NCBI GenBank assembly: GCA_011316305.1 | Contig: SAUG01000094.1 | Coordinates: 264,085 to 328,084 of the forward strand | Reading direction: 5' to 3' | DNA from: Rusavskia elegans | Lineage: Eukaryota > Ascomycota > Lecanoromycetes > Teloschistales > Teloschistaceae | DNA length: 64,000 nucleotides | Shown: positions 1-12,333 of the stretch, piece after piece | How the letters are laid out: every line of letters begins with the position of its first letter | Position numbering within the stretch: the first letter of the stretch is position 1 | Notes under the pieces: model-generated | Database searches by the model: none | What the model saw: the letters and a program-made list of their open reading frames with translations, nothing else | What the model was told of the DNA's origin: nothing | Position numbers and translations under genes: made by a program

Positions 1-323
1 CAGTACCTGTTGAGTTGTGGGTTCGAGTCTCAGTTAGAACGGCTGATTCGGTGTTGAGTGTGAAGACTTCGGTTGGCGGTGTGGAGGTTATGGGGTTGGT
101 AGCTAGATGATGATGTCTTGATCTCGCTCTAGAATATGGGTTTGGTTGACTCGATTATTGCCGCGAGGTTATGAAGGGGTAGTGCATATTTTTTTTTGAA
201 AAATGCGCACCGTTTCTCCTGAAAACGATCCAACAGACACCGAAGCAAGGTCTATTAGCTTGATACGATAGGCAATCATATTCGATGAAGTGCGGCAGGA
301 TAACGAAAGCGGTTCATCTCTTT
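1..323. other. Intergenic flank, nothing assigned
   Basis: No open frame with coding character is seen. There is a T-run near 188. The first 45 bases contain GGGTTCGAGTC, which resembles a tRNA box B, but any tRNA would lie mostly outside the window and the T-stem pairs imperfectly. Confidence 0.5.
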
Positions 324-2043
324 TCAATGAGGACTCCGAACGTCGTATAACCTTCCAATACGCTGAAACTGTTGGATGGTGAATAGTATTTGATCGCCTC
401 TCATATACCGTGCGAAATCAAGGATCGTCCTCATGGGAACCCAAAGAGTATGACCCCCGTATGCCGCCGCGGACTGGTAATGGCTTGTAGGGACGCTATG
501 CCCTGGAATGGACGGGTACACGATATTCATGCTGTGCATCCAGCTTGGTTTGACTTTGTTACCCAGCATGAACGGCACCGAGGCATGGATGTCGTCAGCT
601 AATCGCTGGATGTGCAGTACGGCGTCATACTTCGCTTCGGTCTCTTCGTAATCGGCCATGAGGCTCAGAATCCGAATGTGCTGGACGCGCCAAGTATTCC
701 ATGTCGAACAGACGGATGTATGGGAGTATATGTGGCAGTAATCGCCGTTGACTCCAGCGTCGATGATTTCCTGAGGGATCAATTCGCGGGGCATGGAGAA
801 TGGCAACCATTCGGTTGGGACCTGTTCGGCCCATTGTGCGTATCGGGCGTCTAGCGCTTTGGCTTCGTGGAAGATACCGGTGTGGATTTCATGGTCCGAA
901 AAGTCAGCGTTGGAAGGTAAACCGTGCTCGGCCGCTCTCGCTAGGAGGTTTGCAGTGTCCCTTCCGATGAAGTCTAGCGATGTTGCTGGATTGTAGGGCA
1001 TGTCTTCGGAGGGGTCGTCCCAGATTCCGGGTGCATCATCGACGGGCATTGAGCGTGCTAGCGCCTTGTCAATCTGTAAATTCGTCAATACTCGGTGGCT
1101 GGACGCGACAGAGAGAAAGCGTACCATGTCATGCCTCACTGCTATCAGCATTCGTTTGGAGAGGTCACTTGTCATTTTCTTGCTGCCTCTCTGCTTCACG
1201 AGTGCTGTTGCGCCATCGATATGCTGGTCCCCTCGAGGGCTGGAGGTCAAAGCGCTGGCTGTGTACTGACACGACTGTTAGCGGATATGCTGACGGACGA
1301 GATGTTGATAGAGCAACGAGAGAGAATCGGTTGGCGAACCTCGAAGAAGTTGAGAAGACAGACGGACATGAGTAATTCATCCGTCACGCAATGACGAGGA
1401 TCCTTGAGCGCATGCCGTAGACCACTCAGGGCCTTGCTGTAGGTTTGGCGCACCTCGAAGTTCTCGGCGTTGCGGATGGGAGGGTGCCATGCTCCAAAAT
1501 AACAATGACAGAGAACTGCGAGAGACGAAGATAGTACGGGGTCGAAAGGTAATTTGTCAAAGAGGTAGGGCAGGAGCTCCAGGAAGCCGTGGTCGGTCCG
1601 TATATCTCGAGGACCTAGGACATAGGCCGAGACGAAGAAAGCGTGGGCATACGAGTCTCGCGACTCGGCAATGGAGGAATAGATGACAAGTTCATCATCG
1701 AATGAGGACTTGGGAGAGTCTGAGCGACTTGAAAATCCGCTGGAAGAATCACTGGAACTGCGATTGAGATGGGTCTGATTCTTCTTTTTGGCATGAGCCT
1801 TGTGACGCCTTTCGGCACCGGCCTTGGCTATCTGATTCTGATCCCGTAAGACAAGATCAAGTCCCTCGGTATATCCCGGACAGCTACGTTGGATCCTGAT
1901 GCATTTCAGACATGCAGGTCTCGTCTCGTCGCACTGGTTCATAAGCTAATTGCCATGGTTGATGTCCGCTGCAATGGCCTTACCTTTACATGGCGCTGCT
2001 TGCATATTTGGCAAGCTCCGCTCGGCTTGCCGGTGTGTGGCAT
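324..2043 (-). CDS. Zn2Cys6 fungal transcription factor
   Basis: Predicted nuclear zinc-cluster DNA-binding regulator of 531 residues. Exons on the minus strand are 2043-1984, 1933-1340 and 1265-324, with introns of 50 and 74 nt, both phase 0. The short first exon is essential: only when it is joined does the finger become complete, with cysteines at residues 11, 14, 21, 28, 31 and 38 (C-x2-C-x6-C-x6-C-x2-C-x6-C). A Ser-rich, basic linker follows. The exon 2/3 junction brings CLLNFFE next to QHIDGATALVKQRG, the pattern of the Fungal_trans_2 / DUF3468 class ('H-GAAALV-RG'). The second donor is GTTCGC, a weak one, so that junction could shift slightly. Targets are unknown. No neighbouring gene suggests a pathway-specific cluster. 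Confidence 0.85.
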
Positions 2044-3156
2044 CTCCCCATCTCGACGAGAAGTCACACAGTGTGCAGAGTGTCAAAATATTGTTGCTGT
2101 GCCGCAATAACGGTCCGAGGGGTCATGACGGCATCTCCAAGCTTCAGCCTTACGGGGCTGTGCATAGAGTTTGATATTGCATTTGGTCAGAGATCTGTCC
2201 AGACGAACGGCGCTGTTAAAGACCACAACCGTCATGATAAGCCAGTATACTTATGATCATCAGGCTAGACGTCACCTCGCATTCCTCGAACGAGTGAGCC
2301 TTGACAATCGTCTCCATTCTCGAGAGCCGGCTAGACCAAGCCTGGGAATCAATGGAAACAGGAGTCTACATGAGTTCACCGCAGGTTTTCGGATGTCTGA
2401 AATCATCAGTAAGGGTTTGGGCCCAGAGATAACTCCCAAGTGACGAGTGTCACTTCATCGACACCTCGACGTACCGACACATTGCATTGCGTCTCCGACG
2501 GCCAGGAGTTAGACTCGACGGTCAGTAATAGGTTATATATCAGTCAGATACAGCCGTGGAGCACTTGTTTATGTGTTTTTGCGTCAATGATAGACTGCAT
2601 TTCGGTCTCCGAGGTGCAATAGCAGGTCACCCATGAGCAGGTGAATGGTTTGGCATGGAAGCATGGATAAGAACCCGAGACGCTAGTGATAGAACCCCTG
2701 CTTAGCGCGTTATCCCTCCGGATTTTCGAGCATGGAGACCCCTCTTGGTCTTGGTGAACGAACGTGCTTCCACTGCAGCCTTCCGCCCACGAGGCATCCA
2801 GGATATCACAAAGCCTCCATTTTCTTGTTGTATCCTTTCTATATCTTGGGAGTCGTAGGCCGCCTCGATATACGGTGTAGCCACTCGTTGAACGCCGACT
2901 GGAGACCTCCGCCGTCAAGCCTGGAACTCCCACTGTGTGCCGACTGACACCTGCTAGAGATTTATTACACCATCCTGATTATTCTCCCAGAACTCCGATC
3001 TTCGAGCAGCACAAAAAACGCTTGCACAATGTCCCACAATAAGATACATTGAGCCCGGGCCCCATCCTTCACTGTCTGCAATCACTCTTATCCCACTGCG
3101 TCGGATCTTGAGCACATCGGCTTTGCTCTATTTCTGCACCTTGCACAATATCCAAG
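2044..3156. other. Intergenic, shared by divergent genes
   Basis: This 1.1-kb gap lies between two divergently transcribed genes and probably holds both promoters. Minus-strand frames at 2702-2933 (for example RIQQENGGFVISWMPRG) look slightly protein-like, but no start, splice path or family supports a gene. Confidence 0.5.
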
Positions 3157-6100
3157 ATGGTATTTTCCACCCGAGACGACCCTTATCCACCGTCCCTGCC
3201 CATGATGGACTCCCCGGACATGACCCTGTACACGCCCTCGTCAACGGGACCAACGGACAACTTCTTCGGCGAACAGTATGATGGGGCCCCTTTGGATCAT
3301 TTTGATCATTCCGAGGCTGGACATGGTTTTCCAGATGCATCGTCATCGCCAGACGCTGGCTACGACTCCACAATCCAACCTTTCGACGCCGGCGCCTACA
3401 ACTCCCAATCTTCTGGGAGTTCTCCTACCTCCTCGCCAAGCTCTTCAATCCAACACCAGCGCCATGAATCATCGAATTCCTCCAGATCTGCTCCAGCGAC
3501 TGACGACGAACTCAACCGACAGATGAACGAGTTGTTCGATTTTGAGAGCGCTGCCAACAGTCCGGGGGGATTGGCGTCGACACAAAAGAGCTCAGAAAAG
3601 CCGATCCGAGGCATGGCTATTCCACAACACGAGCGGTCACCCCAGCAGACTGGAAGGCAATTGATACAGTGTAACAGCCATGTTGGTCCACCTGTGAGGT
3701 ACCCCAGCTTCCCCTGATGACTGTATCTTGCGATCAAGGTTTCTAGATTACCTGGTGCTAATCTTTTCCCGATGACTAGGCACCGCGCTCCACTGTCTCG
3801 ACTCCGTCCAGCTTTAAGCTTGAGAACCCTTGGCAGCATCATCAAGCGCAGACCCAGCCATTCGAGTTCAAGGGATCGCCTGCCTGTTCGAACAATTATG
3901 TGCACTATCGGCCGTACGGCATGACGGCCGCTCCGCCATTGGCAGCCAGCGCTGGCTTTGTTAGCACAAACAATTTCAACTATCCACCATCCTTGATCAT
4001 TCCGCCCGCGGCAGCTTTCCATGGACCAGGTCAGTCCGAGCAACTGGCGACGCCTAAGCTCACGATAGAGCCGATATCATCAAAGACCCGTGTCGAAACT
4101 CAAATACCTGTCAAGATGACACTCGATCCTCTGCCTCCGGGTATCACAAAGCTCCACCTGCCGGCTCGTACGATGGCTAAATCAAAACTGATTGCAAAAC
4201 CTCGACCCAGTCCATCACCTAACATGCTGGAATTAGACGTCATGCCTGTTTGCGCTAGCGCTATGAGGAAGCCGGGTGTTTGGCAGCAGGCATTTGCACT
4301 GGCTCGGGGTGAAACCTTGTCAGCACTTTCAAAACAGCAAAAGCAGCAGTCGTCATCCGAAGGCCCACAAGGCAACGTGGATGCAACTGCCAAGATCGAA
4401 CCCAGGGACGGTGGCCCAATCAGCATTTGCGACGGATGTGTTATGAGAGAACGCAAAAGAGCCAATCGAAGAATCGAGAAGGAAGAAACAGCTGAAGACA
4501 TCATGTGGAAGCAAGGCGAGAAGGATCGCATTGTGGTCTTCAATGAGACTGAAATCATGGAATGGAAGCCATTTGGAAGTATTGATCTCAACGAGTCGGC
4601 TGGCAAACGAGGCAAGGGTGGCGGCAAAGGCAAGAAGAGGGGAGAGTCTGGAGAAGACGTACAAACGCCCACCTTCACGCCTGGCTCGGGCATGCCATAC
4701 TGTGATCGGGCGAAGCAGGTTCGCCTTCAAATGCGCATCACTTGCTACTGTCGTCATCAAGGAGAGCCCGAGGGGTTCCAGTAAGCCAGCCAGAGCAAAA
4801 CATAAATCCTGCAAGACGATACTAATTGGTGTCCCAGGGTCGTCTTCACACTTAAAGATCATCTTGGATATTGCGTTGCACAAGGGATGTCCAGCCCTAT
4901 CTTGATCACGGATGATCACAAAACATCTGCGCTACAAAATGAAGGTTCAGCCCCTGAATTGACAGATGGGTCTCATCTCCCCAGTGCTGCGTATTGGCCG
5001 CCTGCGGCGCCTCCTCTCAGCAATGCTGGAGCAACGCCGCACCTATTCAATCCAGGTCAATCTCGTTCAACCAGTGAACTTTCGTCTTACGGCTATCATC
5101 ACAATCATCCAGCTCCGCATCGTCCATCGACATCCGTTTCACTGCAACACCATAGCCATATAGCAGCAGCCAGAAATACAGGGGTCTCAACTCCATCCAA
5201 GAACTCTTCATACCGGACATCCGCCACCTTAACACCACGCAATTTGTCACGGCAGGTGTCTCCATCAGCGACATCAGGCCCGACACCAAAGCGTCGGAAA
5301 GCCAGTGGCTCCTTCCATCGCCCCCTGCCCGACTTGTCTATGACAAGAATGCAGATGACAGACGCAGTCTCGAACCATGAGCATCGCCCTTCGCTTTCTC
5401 CCAGCTCGTCAAGTGATGCCTCGGAAGGCTTGACAATGGGTATGTCCTTCTGACGTCGATGTTCTTGGGTGCTTGTATCGACTGACTATCCTTGCAGCTC
5501 CGGCTGCCCTGCCAGCTCGTACCCCTCCTCCTTCACAAGCAACCTTGATGGTATGTGACCATCAAGTCGTGGCTCCGCTTATCGATACCTCGATTGAATA
5601 TTTCATGCTGACGATTGCACAGACACGTCAGACCTCGCTTCCAGTCAACTCTGAGCCCATGACGGGCGTATCAGCATCACACGGAAATGGTACTCAGAGC
5701 CCTCGGCCTTTGCAGCCATACTTGACCAGCGACATGAACGCTCACGCACAAGCACTTCACGCACAAGCACTCACTCACTCTCTGCTCCCCCTGGCAGGAG
5801 CAATGGTACCGCCTGTTGTAGCGCCTAGAGTGCTCAGTACAATTCCTAGGGAAGGGCCAATTGCTGGAGGTGTTGAGGTTTGCATCAGAGGGGAAGGATT
5901 CTATAAGGGCCTTAACGTGCTCTTTGCGGACGCTCCTGCAAGTAATACAGCCGTCCAAAGTAGTTCGGTCATTTTCTGCACCATCCCGCCAAGCTCTGAA
6001 GCCGGTCGAGTTCCAGTCACTTTGAGTGGACGCCCTCAATCCAGACCAACGGTTTGGTTTGAATATAAAGATACGGACGAGCAGGATCTCATGAGCATGG

Positions 6101-7544
6101 CTCTGGAACTCCTCTATTATCGAAACTACGGTAAGAAAGTCCGACCACGCGACGTTGCTCTGGGCATTATTGGTGGCCAACCGTCAAATGGGCATCAAGG
6201 CTCTTCCGACAACAGCCAGCATCAACAACAACATTCGCACAATGCGTTGGATCTTGAGACCTCAATCCTCGGCCTCATTGACCTTGTAGACCAGGCAGAC
6301 TCATCCGTCGCTCCACTTTACGACATTTGGCAATCCAACGGGCAAACGATGCTTCATATATCGGCATCTTTGGGCTTTCGTCGATTGGCGGCTGGCTTAC
6401 TTGCGAGAGGAGCGAATCCCAACTGTCGTGATCGGAATGGCATGTCTGCTGTGCACATGGCCTGCCTTCGTGGTCATCCAACCGTCGTTCGGATGCTGCT
6501 ATCTGCCGGTGGAGATCCAACCATTCGAAGCTTGCTTGGTCTAGCTCCCATCGACATGGCGATGACGGAAGAGGTGTACCAGCTCATCAGCTCGGTCGAG
6601 CATCATGGACGATCTAGAAGCCTTGGGGCTACACCCGTGTCTTATCTGAGTCGAACAAGCAGCCCATCCTCGATTCGATCTGCCACAGCAATGCGGTTCG
6701 GCGAGCCTATCAATGTCGGCGACATCGACGCCGCAACAAACAATGCCCTTGTCGAAGCCTACAAGAGTCGTCCCGTAACACCAGCCCAAGTATGGGCTCG
6801 ATCAAGACGCAACAGCACCGCAGAACAAGACCCCTTCCTTCTCGCTGACAGCGCCGAGCACCCCGCCAGCAACACAGACACCCACATCGTCACCGCCGCA
6901 GCAGCAATGGCAGCCTGGAGAGACAACCTCGCCGGCCAAATCCACTACTTCCAACAAAGCGTCCAACGAACCCTGCCCAACCTGCAAGTCCCTAACCTCC
7001 CACCCCTACCAACCTTCGAAGCATACCAAGAACACCCCATGGTCCGCCGCATCAGCTCCCTTGTCCCACGCATGAACGCCGCGCCCACGCCCACGCCCGC
7101 GCCCGCGCCCCCATCCTACGACGAAATCTACCCCGAACCCTCGTCCACAGACCTCAAAACGGCCTCCACAGCCCGCGCCCTCGGCGACGCCATCATCGAC
7201 AGCAAATGTGCAGCCGCATTCGATACCTCCACTCAGCTCACGGACGACCGACCGGCAATGATTCGCGCCATCGCCGAAGCCAGCACGAAAGAACAGCACG
7301 AGCAGGTACGTCTCGCACATGCGAGGAACGTGAAGAAGCTTTCGAATGATCGGAAATTGTTCTTCGTTTGGGTGAGTTTTTCTTTCTTCTCGCTTTCTTG
7401 AAACTCGAATCGATCGATATTAATTGATGTGTGCGTTAGATACCGATATTAATCCTCGTTGTCATCGCTATGACGAAGGATTACGCGCCTTGGGTTGTGC
7501 GTGAGGTGGCGGCGGGTGTACAGGAGTGGATAGGGGAGGTGTGA
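3157..7544 (+). CDS. mga2: SPT23/MGA2-like membrane-tethered transcription factor
   Basis: Predicted 1,348-residue homologue of yeast Spt23/Mga2, the ER-anchored factors that sense membrane lipid packing and drive fatty-acid desaturase expression after proteasomal release. Exons: 3157-3693, 3780-4780, 4838-5439, 5498-5550, 5623-7371, 7440-7544. The frame closes across all five introns, and ACTAAT or CTGAC branch sites are visible. Domains in order: disordered N-terminus; conserved family block around residues 370-530 (CDGCVMRERKRANRR, then VVFTLKDHLG and ITDDHKT across the exon 2/3 junction); IPT/TIG fold about 797-880 (STIPREGPIAGG, FEYKD); two ankyrin repeats about 968-1043 (GQTMLHISASLGF, NGMSAVHMACLRGH); one C-terminal membrane segment about 1311-1325 (FFVWIPILILVVIA), built across the last intron and followed by a short lumenal tail. 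Intron 4 (5551-5622) is 72 nt, in frame and without stops, so retention would add 24 residues. Start context CCAAGATGG is good. The role is known for the yeast family and inferred here. Confidence 0.92.
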
Positions 7545-8138
7545 ATGCGGTGTATATATACATACTATTAATGACGGCGACAGCAATGCGTCTGAGCGGC
7601 GTCTTGGGGTGGTCTGGGGGTGGTGGCTGGGACTGGTAATGGTGGGTTGTTTGTAATATCTGATATGTTTCATCGATGGATCGATGCAAGGCCCATTGAT
7701 CGAGGAGTCGATAACCTAGATGTTTTCTCCCTCACCTTCACTTTGGCTCAAGTAACTGGGTCTCGTGCTGGTGCTGGTGTTTTATAGACTGTTGATAATT
7801 CGTTGAAGAACTTACGTCCGTACTAATACAATTTATGCATTCGATTGTCATTGTTCGCGTATCCCTAAGGTATTTCTCGGTTGACAAAGACGGCAGTATG
7901 GACTGAATATAGGATCATGGCAAAAAACTCTCATCGAATTCGTCCGTTTATCGACTTTGTGAAGAATATATACAGAAGAAGCGAAAAAAATATATATATA
8001 CATGGAAGAGAGATAATCAGTCTCCCGCCTCAAGGGCATTGAAGAGAACGGAGAATTGACACGTCGACTATGCGTGTGTGTGTAGCTGCCAACATCACCT
8101 GCTGCTACTCTCATGTCCAATGAGGTAATGAGAATGTT
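7545..8138. other. Convergent intergenic region
   Basis: This lies between two convergent genes and so should hold both 3' ends. A (TA)n tract lies at about 7989-8000. No coding frame is supported. Confidence 0.5.
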
Positions 8139-9507
8139 CTACAAGCCCATAAAATCCCGCGTGTGTCTCCTTATTTTCTTGGAACTCAGGCGCGATTTGA
8201 GTTCTGAGACGATCATGTCGAGGTAGGCGAAGAGGTCGGCTGTGGTCATTTTTGTGAGGCTGGTTTTGGAGGGTAGGCTGGTGGTGGTGGGGGAGGGTTC
8301 TGTTTCTGGTTCTGTTTGTGTGTTTGGGTTTGTATTTGTTTCGGTTTCGGTTTCGGTTTCCGGTTCGGTGGAGGGGGTGGAAGATGGGGTTGTTGGAACG
8401 GCGACAGAAGAGGCGGTTGGCGTTTCTGGGATGGAGGTGGGGAGGGAAGTAGATTTGGTTTTGGTCGTGCAGGGTTTCTTGGATGGTTCCTTGCTGGGTG
8501 TGTGGATGGGGGATGTGCTGTTTGAGGTGGGGGTTGGATAGGGAGGGGGAGTCGTGGATGGTGAAAGGGTGGATGAGGCTGCTTCTTGAGAAGAAATGGA
8601 GCCGTATCCATTTGTTGGCGAGGTTTCATGGAGAGAGGAGGTCGTGCTGGTTGAACCGGAGTCTACGGAAGTGGAAGTGCTGGGCGTTTCGGACGAAGGG
8701 GAGGCGCCGCTGTAGAGTTCTGGGCCGGGGATGGTGTAGCTGGTGAGCGTGTTGTAGATGTTGACGAAGATACCGGCGTCGTCTGGTTTGTACAATTCGA
8801 TGCCTGGGGTGCCTGAAGCGAGCTTGTCGGTGCCTGAGCCCGTGACTTTGAGATTGACGCATTGCGGGTAGTTCTGGGCTCCATCTTTGTTATTCGCTGA
8901 ATGCAGTGCGATGATCTCATGACGGAGGACATAGTTGCCCGGCGCCACGTTCTTGGGGATGGCGACAGTCCAGCTGTTGTTGGCGGCGATGAGTTTATCG
9001 GAAGCCCAATTGCCGGGCTGGGTCGTGTGATCAAACATGCCTTGGGCGCCAATTTTGTTGAATTTCAAGGCGGTCTTGTCGACGGAGGTGCATTCGCCGT
9101 TGCAATTGGCTAGGTAGTCGATGACGGGGCCGTGATGGGACTCGGGCCAATCGGTCCATTGGAGTTCGACGGTGGAGCCGGCGGCTACGGTGGCATAGAG
9201 CTCTCCGGGGGTGGCGCCTTTGTGGCAGATTACGTCTGGGTTGGAGAAGTTGCCCGGGTTAATGAAACCGGTGTCTTTGTCTTCAGGGACAGACCAGGCG
9301 GCCATTGGGGGATGGGAGGGCGAGTAGGCGTAGTTGATGGTGTAGCCGGGATGACTGGGGAGTGTCAGTATTGTGCTTGATCGTGCCGATGGTAGGGAGG
9401 GCTTACTATACACCTCCAGCAACAATGCCAGAGACCTTGCCATGAGCGGAGACGGATGAAACGGAGGCGAGTGCAGCCGCAAGGGCAGCAAGCTTGAAAA
9501 TAGACAT
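8139..9507 (-). CDS. AA9 lytic polysaccharide monooxygenase
   Basis: Predicted secreted copper enzyme (formerly GH61) of 438 residues that oxidatively cleaves cellulose or related glucans. Exons 9507-9407 and 9354-8139, with a 52-nt intron. Exon 1 supplies a signal peptide (residues 1-21, ending SVSA), and cleavage exposes His22 in HGKVSG, the N-terminal copper ligand. Other family signatures are [11 protein letters not shown] (second copper histidine), HEIIALH, and QNY in GAQNYPQC (axial tyrosine, Q-x-Y). The catalytic domain ends near residue 235. A long Ser/Thr/Pro linker follows, with a TETETETE run encoded by an ACCGAA-like repeat near 8340-8370. The last ~45 residues form a basic, helix-prone tail ([16 protein letters not shown]...RRHTRDF) instead of a CBM1. 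Polymer specificity cannot be read from the sequence. Confidence 0.93.
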
Positions 9508-11020
9508 GTTGAAGAAATATATCCCGAACGTTGAGATGATATTGATAGGAAGAGAATGCGTCTAGCAAGTATGTGACAGCAAATTGAAAAGACAGTTAGG
9601 TTCCAGCTTCAATCAATGAAGTAGCTGTTGGTAAAGAGCGACTGGGAGAAAAGAGAGTGGTGGTCAAAAGACCGAAAGCAAAGCACTGAACTGCACAAGA
9701 AAAGAAGGACTACTTGGTAAGGTACCAAGGAGAAGAAAAGAGAGTCAAGACTACGGCGATGCATCTCTATATAGGAGAGAGCTCCGTGGGAGACAGTGGG
9801 GGGGAGCATGTGCACCTCCCTTGACGTCTCCCTCTCCGTGCGTCTCATCATTTCATGAATCTGCATCTCGGCAGGTCGGTCGGTCAGCGCCAAGGGGCGT
9901 CAGCGGTGTGTTGAGATGAAGCTATACTGTATTTCGGACGGCGAAACACTTTCGGGTGCCAGTGAATGCCTTCCGGTCCAGTCGATTACGGGGCAGAGGC
10001 ACAGGGCAAGCATTTCAAACCGAGAGATCGGGACGAGATCCCACGGCCGGAGATTTTGGGTCCACTCAGAAGGACGTGAAGGCCGTTTCATGTTGAGCAC
10101 GAGAGGAGAGGTCATCTTGGAGGTGGAGATTGAAGGGCGTCTAAGAGGATTAAGCTTCTTCCTCTAGCACGGACGCTCTCGCTTGATTAGGAAGGCGCCT
10201 AGATCCATCAGCCCCTATTTCCGGTCGAATCACTGTCGTCTTCATCCTTGCCCTCACGTGGGACTCGACTCGTTTACAGCAGCCTCACCGGCACTCGATG
10301 GAGTCAACCCACCAACGCCCGCAGAAGTACGCACAAGGCAAATGAACATCTTTGTTGCCCCCGTCCAACCTCAACCACATCCTGTCAGCACCGCCCTCCA
10401 CAGTCAGCCTCGGCTTCTCTTGGTGCTTGCCGTCTCCGAAAGGATCGTCAGCTCACCCGGTAGGTGGGGGAATTGTTGCTGCTTTCCGTGAGGCCATACT
10501 GATGCCTGGTCGGCCAAGAAGCCGGCCGGGTGATAGACTTGTTTCAGGGAGAAGCCTAGACTTTTAGAGTAATCTTGCCGAGAGTGCCAGCCCGTAGATA
10601 TCGTTCCTCCGTCGATCGTGCTATCATCTCTGCCGAGACGTATCACTTGTCTGTGAAACCCGTCGTTTGCCGTGGAGGAAGAAATATGGCGGTATATGGC
10701 AGGATACGTCTACATGTTCCCTCAGACATGGAAGCAAGGAACCATTCTCGGTCCAAGGGAGTGAGACAACGAGCTCGCGGTGTTGTATCCCTGACGCACT
10801 CTTCCCGATTGCTGAGGTGTAGAAGCCGCTCCTTTGTCTCGAATATGTCCCGTGGACCATGCTTGGCCTTCTTCGACCAGCCACGGGTCTTTTCCCAGCT
10901 CTTGGCCTATGTTTGCGTCGCTGCCTCATTCAGCAACTTTCCTGATTCGTCTGCTTGGTAGTCCACGTTTCTCAATGTATCATCTCCGGGTAAAGTCGTA
11001 GCTCGAGCCGATGTCTTCAC
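9508..11020. other. Intergenic, no gene supported
   Basis: This 1.5-kb stretch is the AA9 upstream region followed by sequence with short frames on both strands. None has a family match, a sensible start plus splice path, or consistent coding character. Confidence 0.45.
9765..9778 (-). promoter_or_regulatory. Possible TATA element upstream of AA9 gene
   Basis: CTATATAG lies here about 260 nt upstream of the AA9 start codon. It would need a long 5' leader, so it is only a candidate. Confidence 0.2.
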
Positions 11021-11673
11021 TCATGTAGAAAACCTGCTCTTCAATCTCTCCTTCAATTCCTTACTCTTCTGCGACCCACACGATCCCAGCCGTCGCCGAA
11101 CACTCAAGATGACCAGCGGCACAGGCTCTTCACTTTCGATGCCGCTCAGCGGGGGATGCAGGTCTGGTAAGGGCGGCAAGGGCTTCAGGTCGTTTTTGGT
11201 GAGTCTGCGTGATAGTTCGTGTTTCAGCATGGTGGAAACGTGTGTAGAGTAGCGATGGGAAGAAGGATGATTTACCTGGGGTAAGCGGAGAAGCTGGACC
11301 TGTCGGTGGGTTTCTGGGTGGGTGAAGGGTTTGATGGCGAAGGTGCTTTCTCGCCGAGTCCTTCGGTTGATGTGTCTTCTGTTGTTTCCGGAAATGTAGT
11401 GCGAGGACTGTGTGGGTTTGAAGCGGTCCCGATGTATGTTGACTCGGCTGAATGAGTACCGGTGGTGTGTCGATCATTCTTCGAAGCCTTTGAGAAGATG
11501 GAAAGTCGCGCTCGCTTTCGTATTCGCGGCGTGCTACCGGGTTTGGCGACGTCAAAGTGTTGCTTTCGGTGTTGAGGGAGAAACCATCTAGGCATTGCTG
11601 GCATTCTTGCGAAACAAGTTTGTCGGGTGGGAAAATCTGAGTCGTGTTTTCCTTGAGGCTCGGAAGCACCCAT
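11021..11673 (-). CDS. Small hypothetical protein
   Basis: Not recognised. Exons 11673-11276 and 11204-11021, with a 71-nt intron (donor AG/GTAAAT, branch GCTGAAAC, acceptor ACGCAG). The frame closes to 193 residues. The product is Ser/Thr/Pro-rich and basic, with no signal peptide or membrane segment. A proline-rich run (KPLPPLPDLHPPL) follows the junction and a basic tail ends in KSRFST. A second open frame overlaps exon 1, and the choice rests on the clean splice join and the acidic/proline composition (TFPETTEDTSTEG). Expression data would be needed to confirm it. Confidence 0.45.
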
Positions 11674-12333
11674 CGTGAAAGGGAATCAGACGATCAAGAA
11701 AGGAGGAGAAAGAAAAAACGATACTATTAACAGACGAGATGCCAACATAGATCAGTTCCAAGATACGTCTCTGGTACTGCACACGTCGGCTTACAGACCG
11801 CAAAGTCGCTATCTATTCCTTTGAAAATGTCGTGCCACATTGCTAGGATATCGTCATGGAGGGTCCTAAACTATCACGGCACTTCAGATGTTCTGCAGCT
11901 TCAGCTCAGACCCACCTCACAAGGCACGGCCATCAAGAACAGTCCGCTTAGACGACACAGGCTCTTTGGATCTTTGCTAGGCGCAGCTCCGGCTCGAGCT
12001 GCGCCTCAGTTGTCAGGTTGAGGGGTCGTCAGCAACGGGCAGGCTAGGCTCTCACGTCAGCAGTAGAGTCTCAGCTTGCCAACTGCAAGCGAGGTTAATG
12101 GATGCAAGTCTCCACTCAACGTTTGCGGAGTAACGGAAGAGGGTGGTATCCAAGGTACTTTGCCTCAACTTGGTGTGCCACGCCGCAATGACACCACGCC
12201 ACTGCGATTGAAACATGATTGTGAGCGCTTTTCAGAAAATCATCCGGAAACAGGTGCGAGCGAATGAGGTTTATGTGCCAGTATATTGATATGTTTGGAT
12301 AGGTATTCGGAATTAGGACGAGATACACCGCCT
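11674..12333. other. Intergenic, no gene supported
   Basis: Promoter side of the small hypothetical gene and 3' side of the cyclase gene. No further coding frame is seen. Confidence 0.5.

Noticed and set aside
1..45. tRNA-like T-arm sequence GGGTTCGAGTC at the window edge
   Set aside because: The T-stem pairs imperfectly, the 5' part would be outside the window, and no anticodon arm can be checked.
2544..2933. Minus-strand open frames that look weakly protein-like
   Set aside because: No ATG in good context, no splice partner and no recognisable family.
8242..8541. Plus-strand open frame of Val/Gly/Ser repeats opposite the AA9 linker
   Set aside because: It is the antisense shadow of the Ser/Thr-rich linker.
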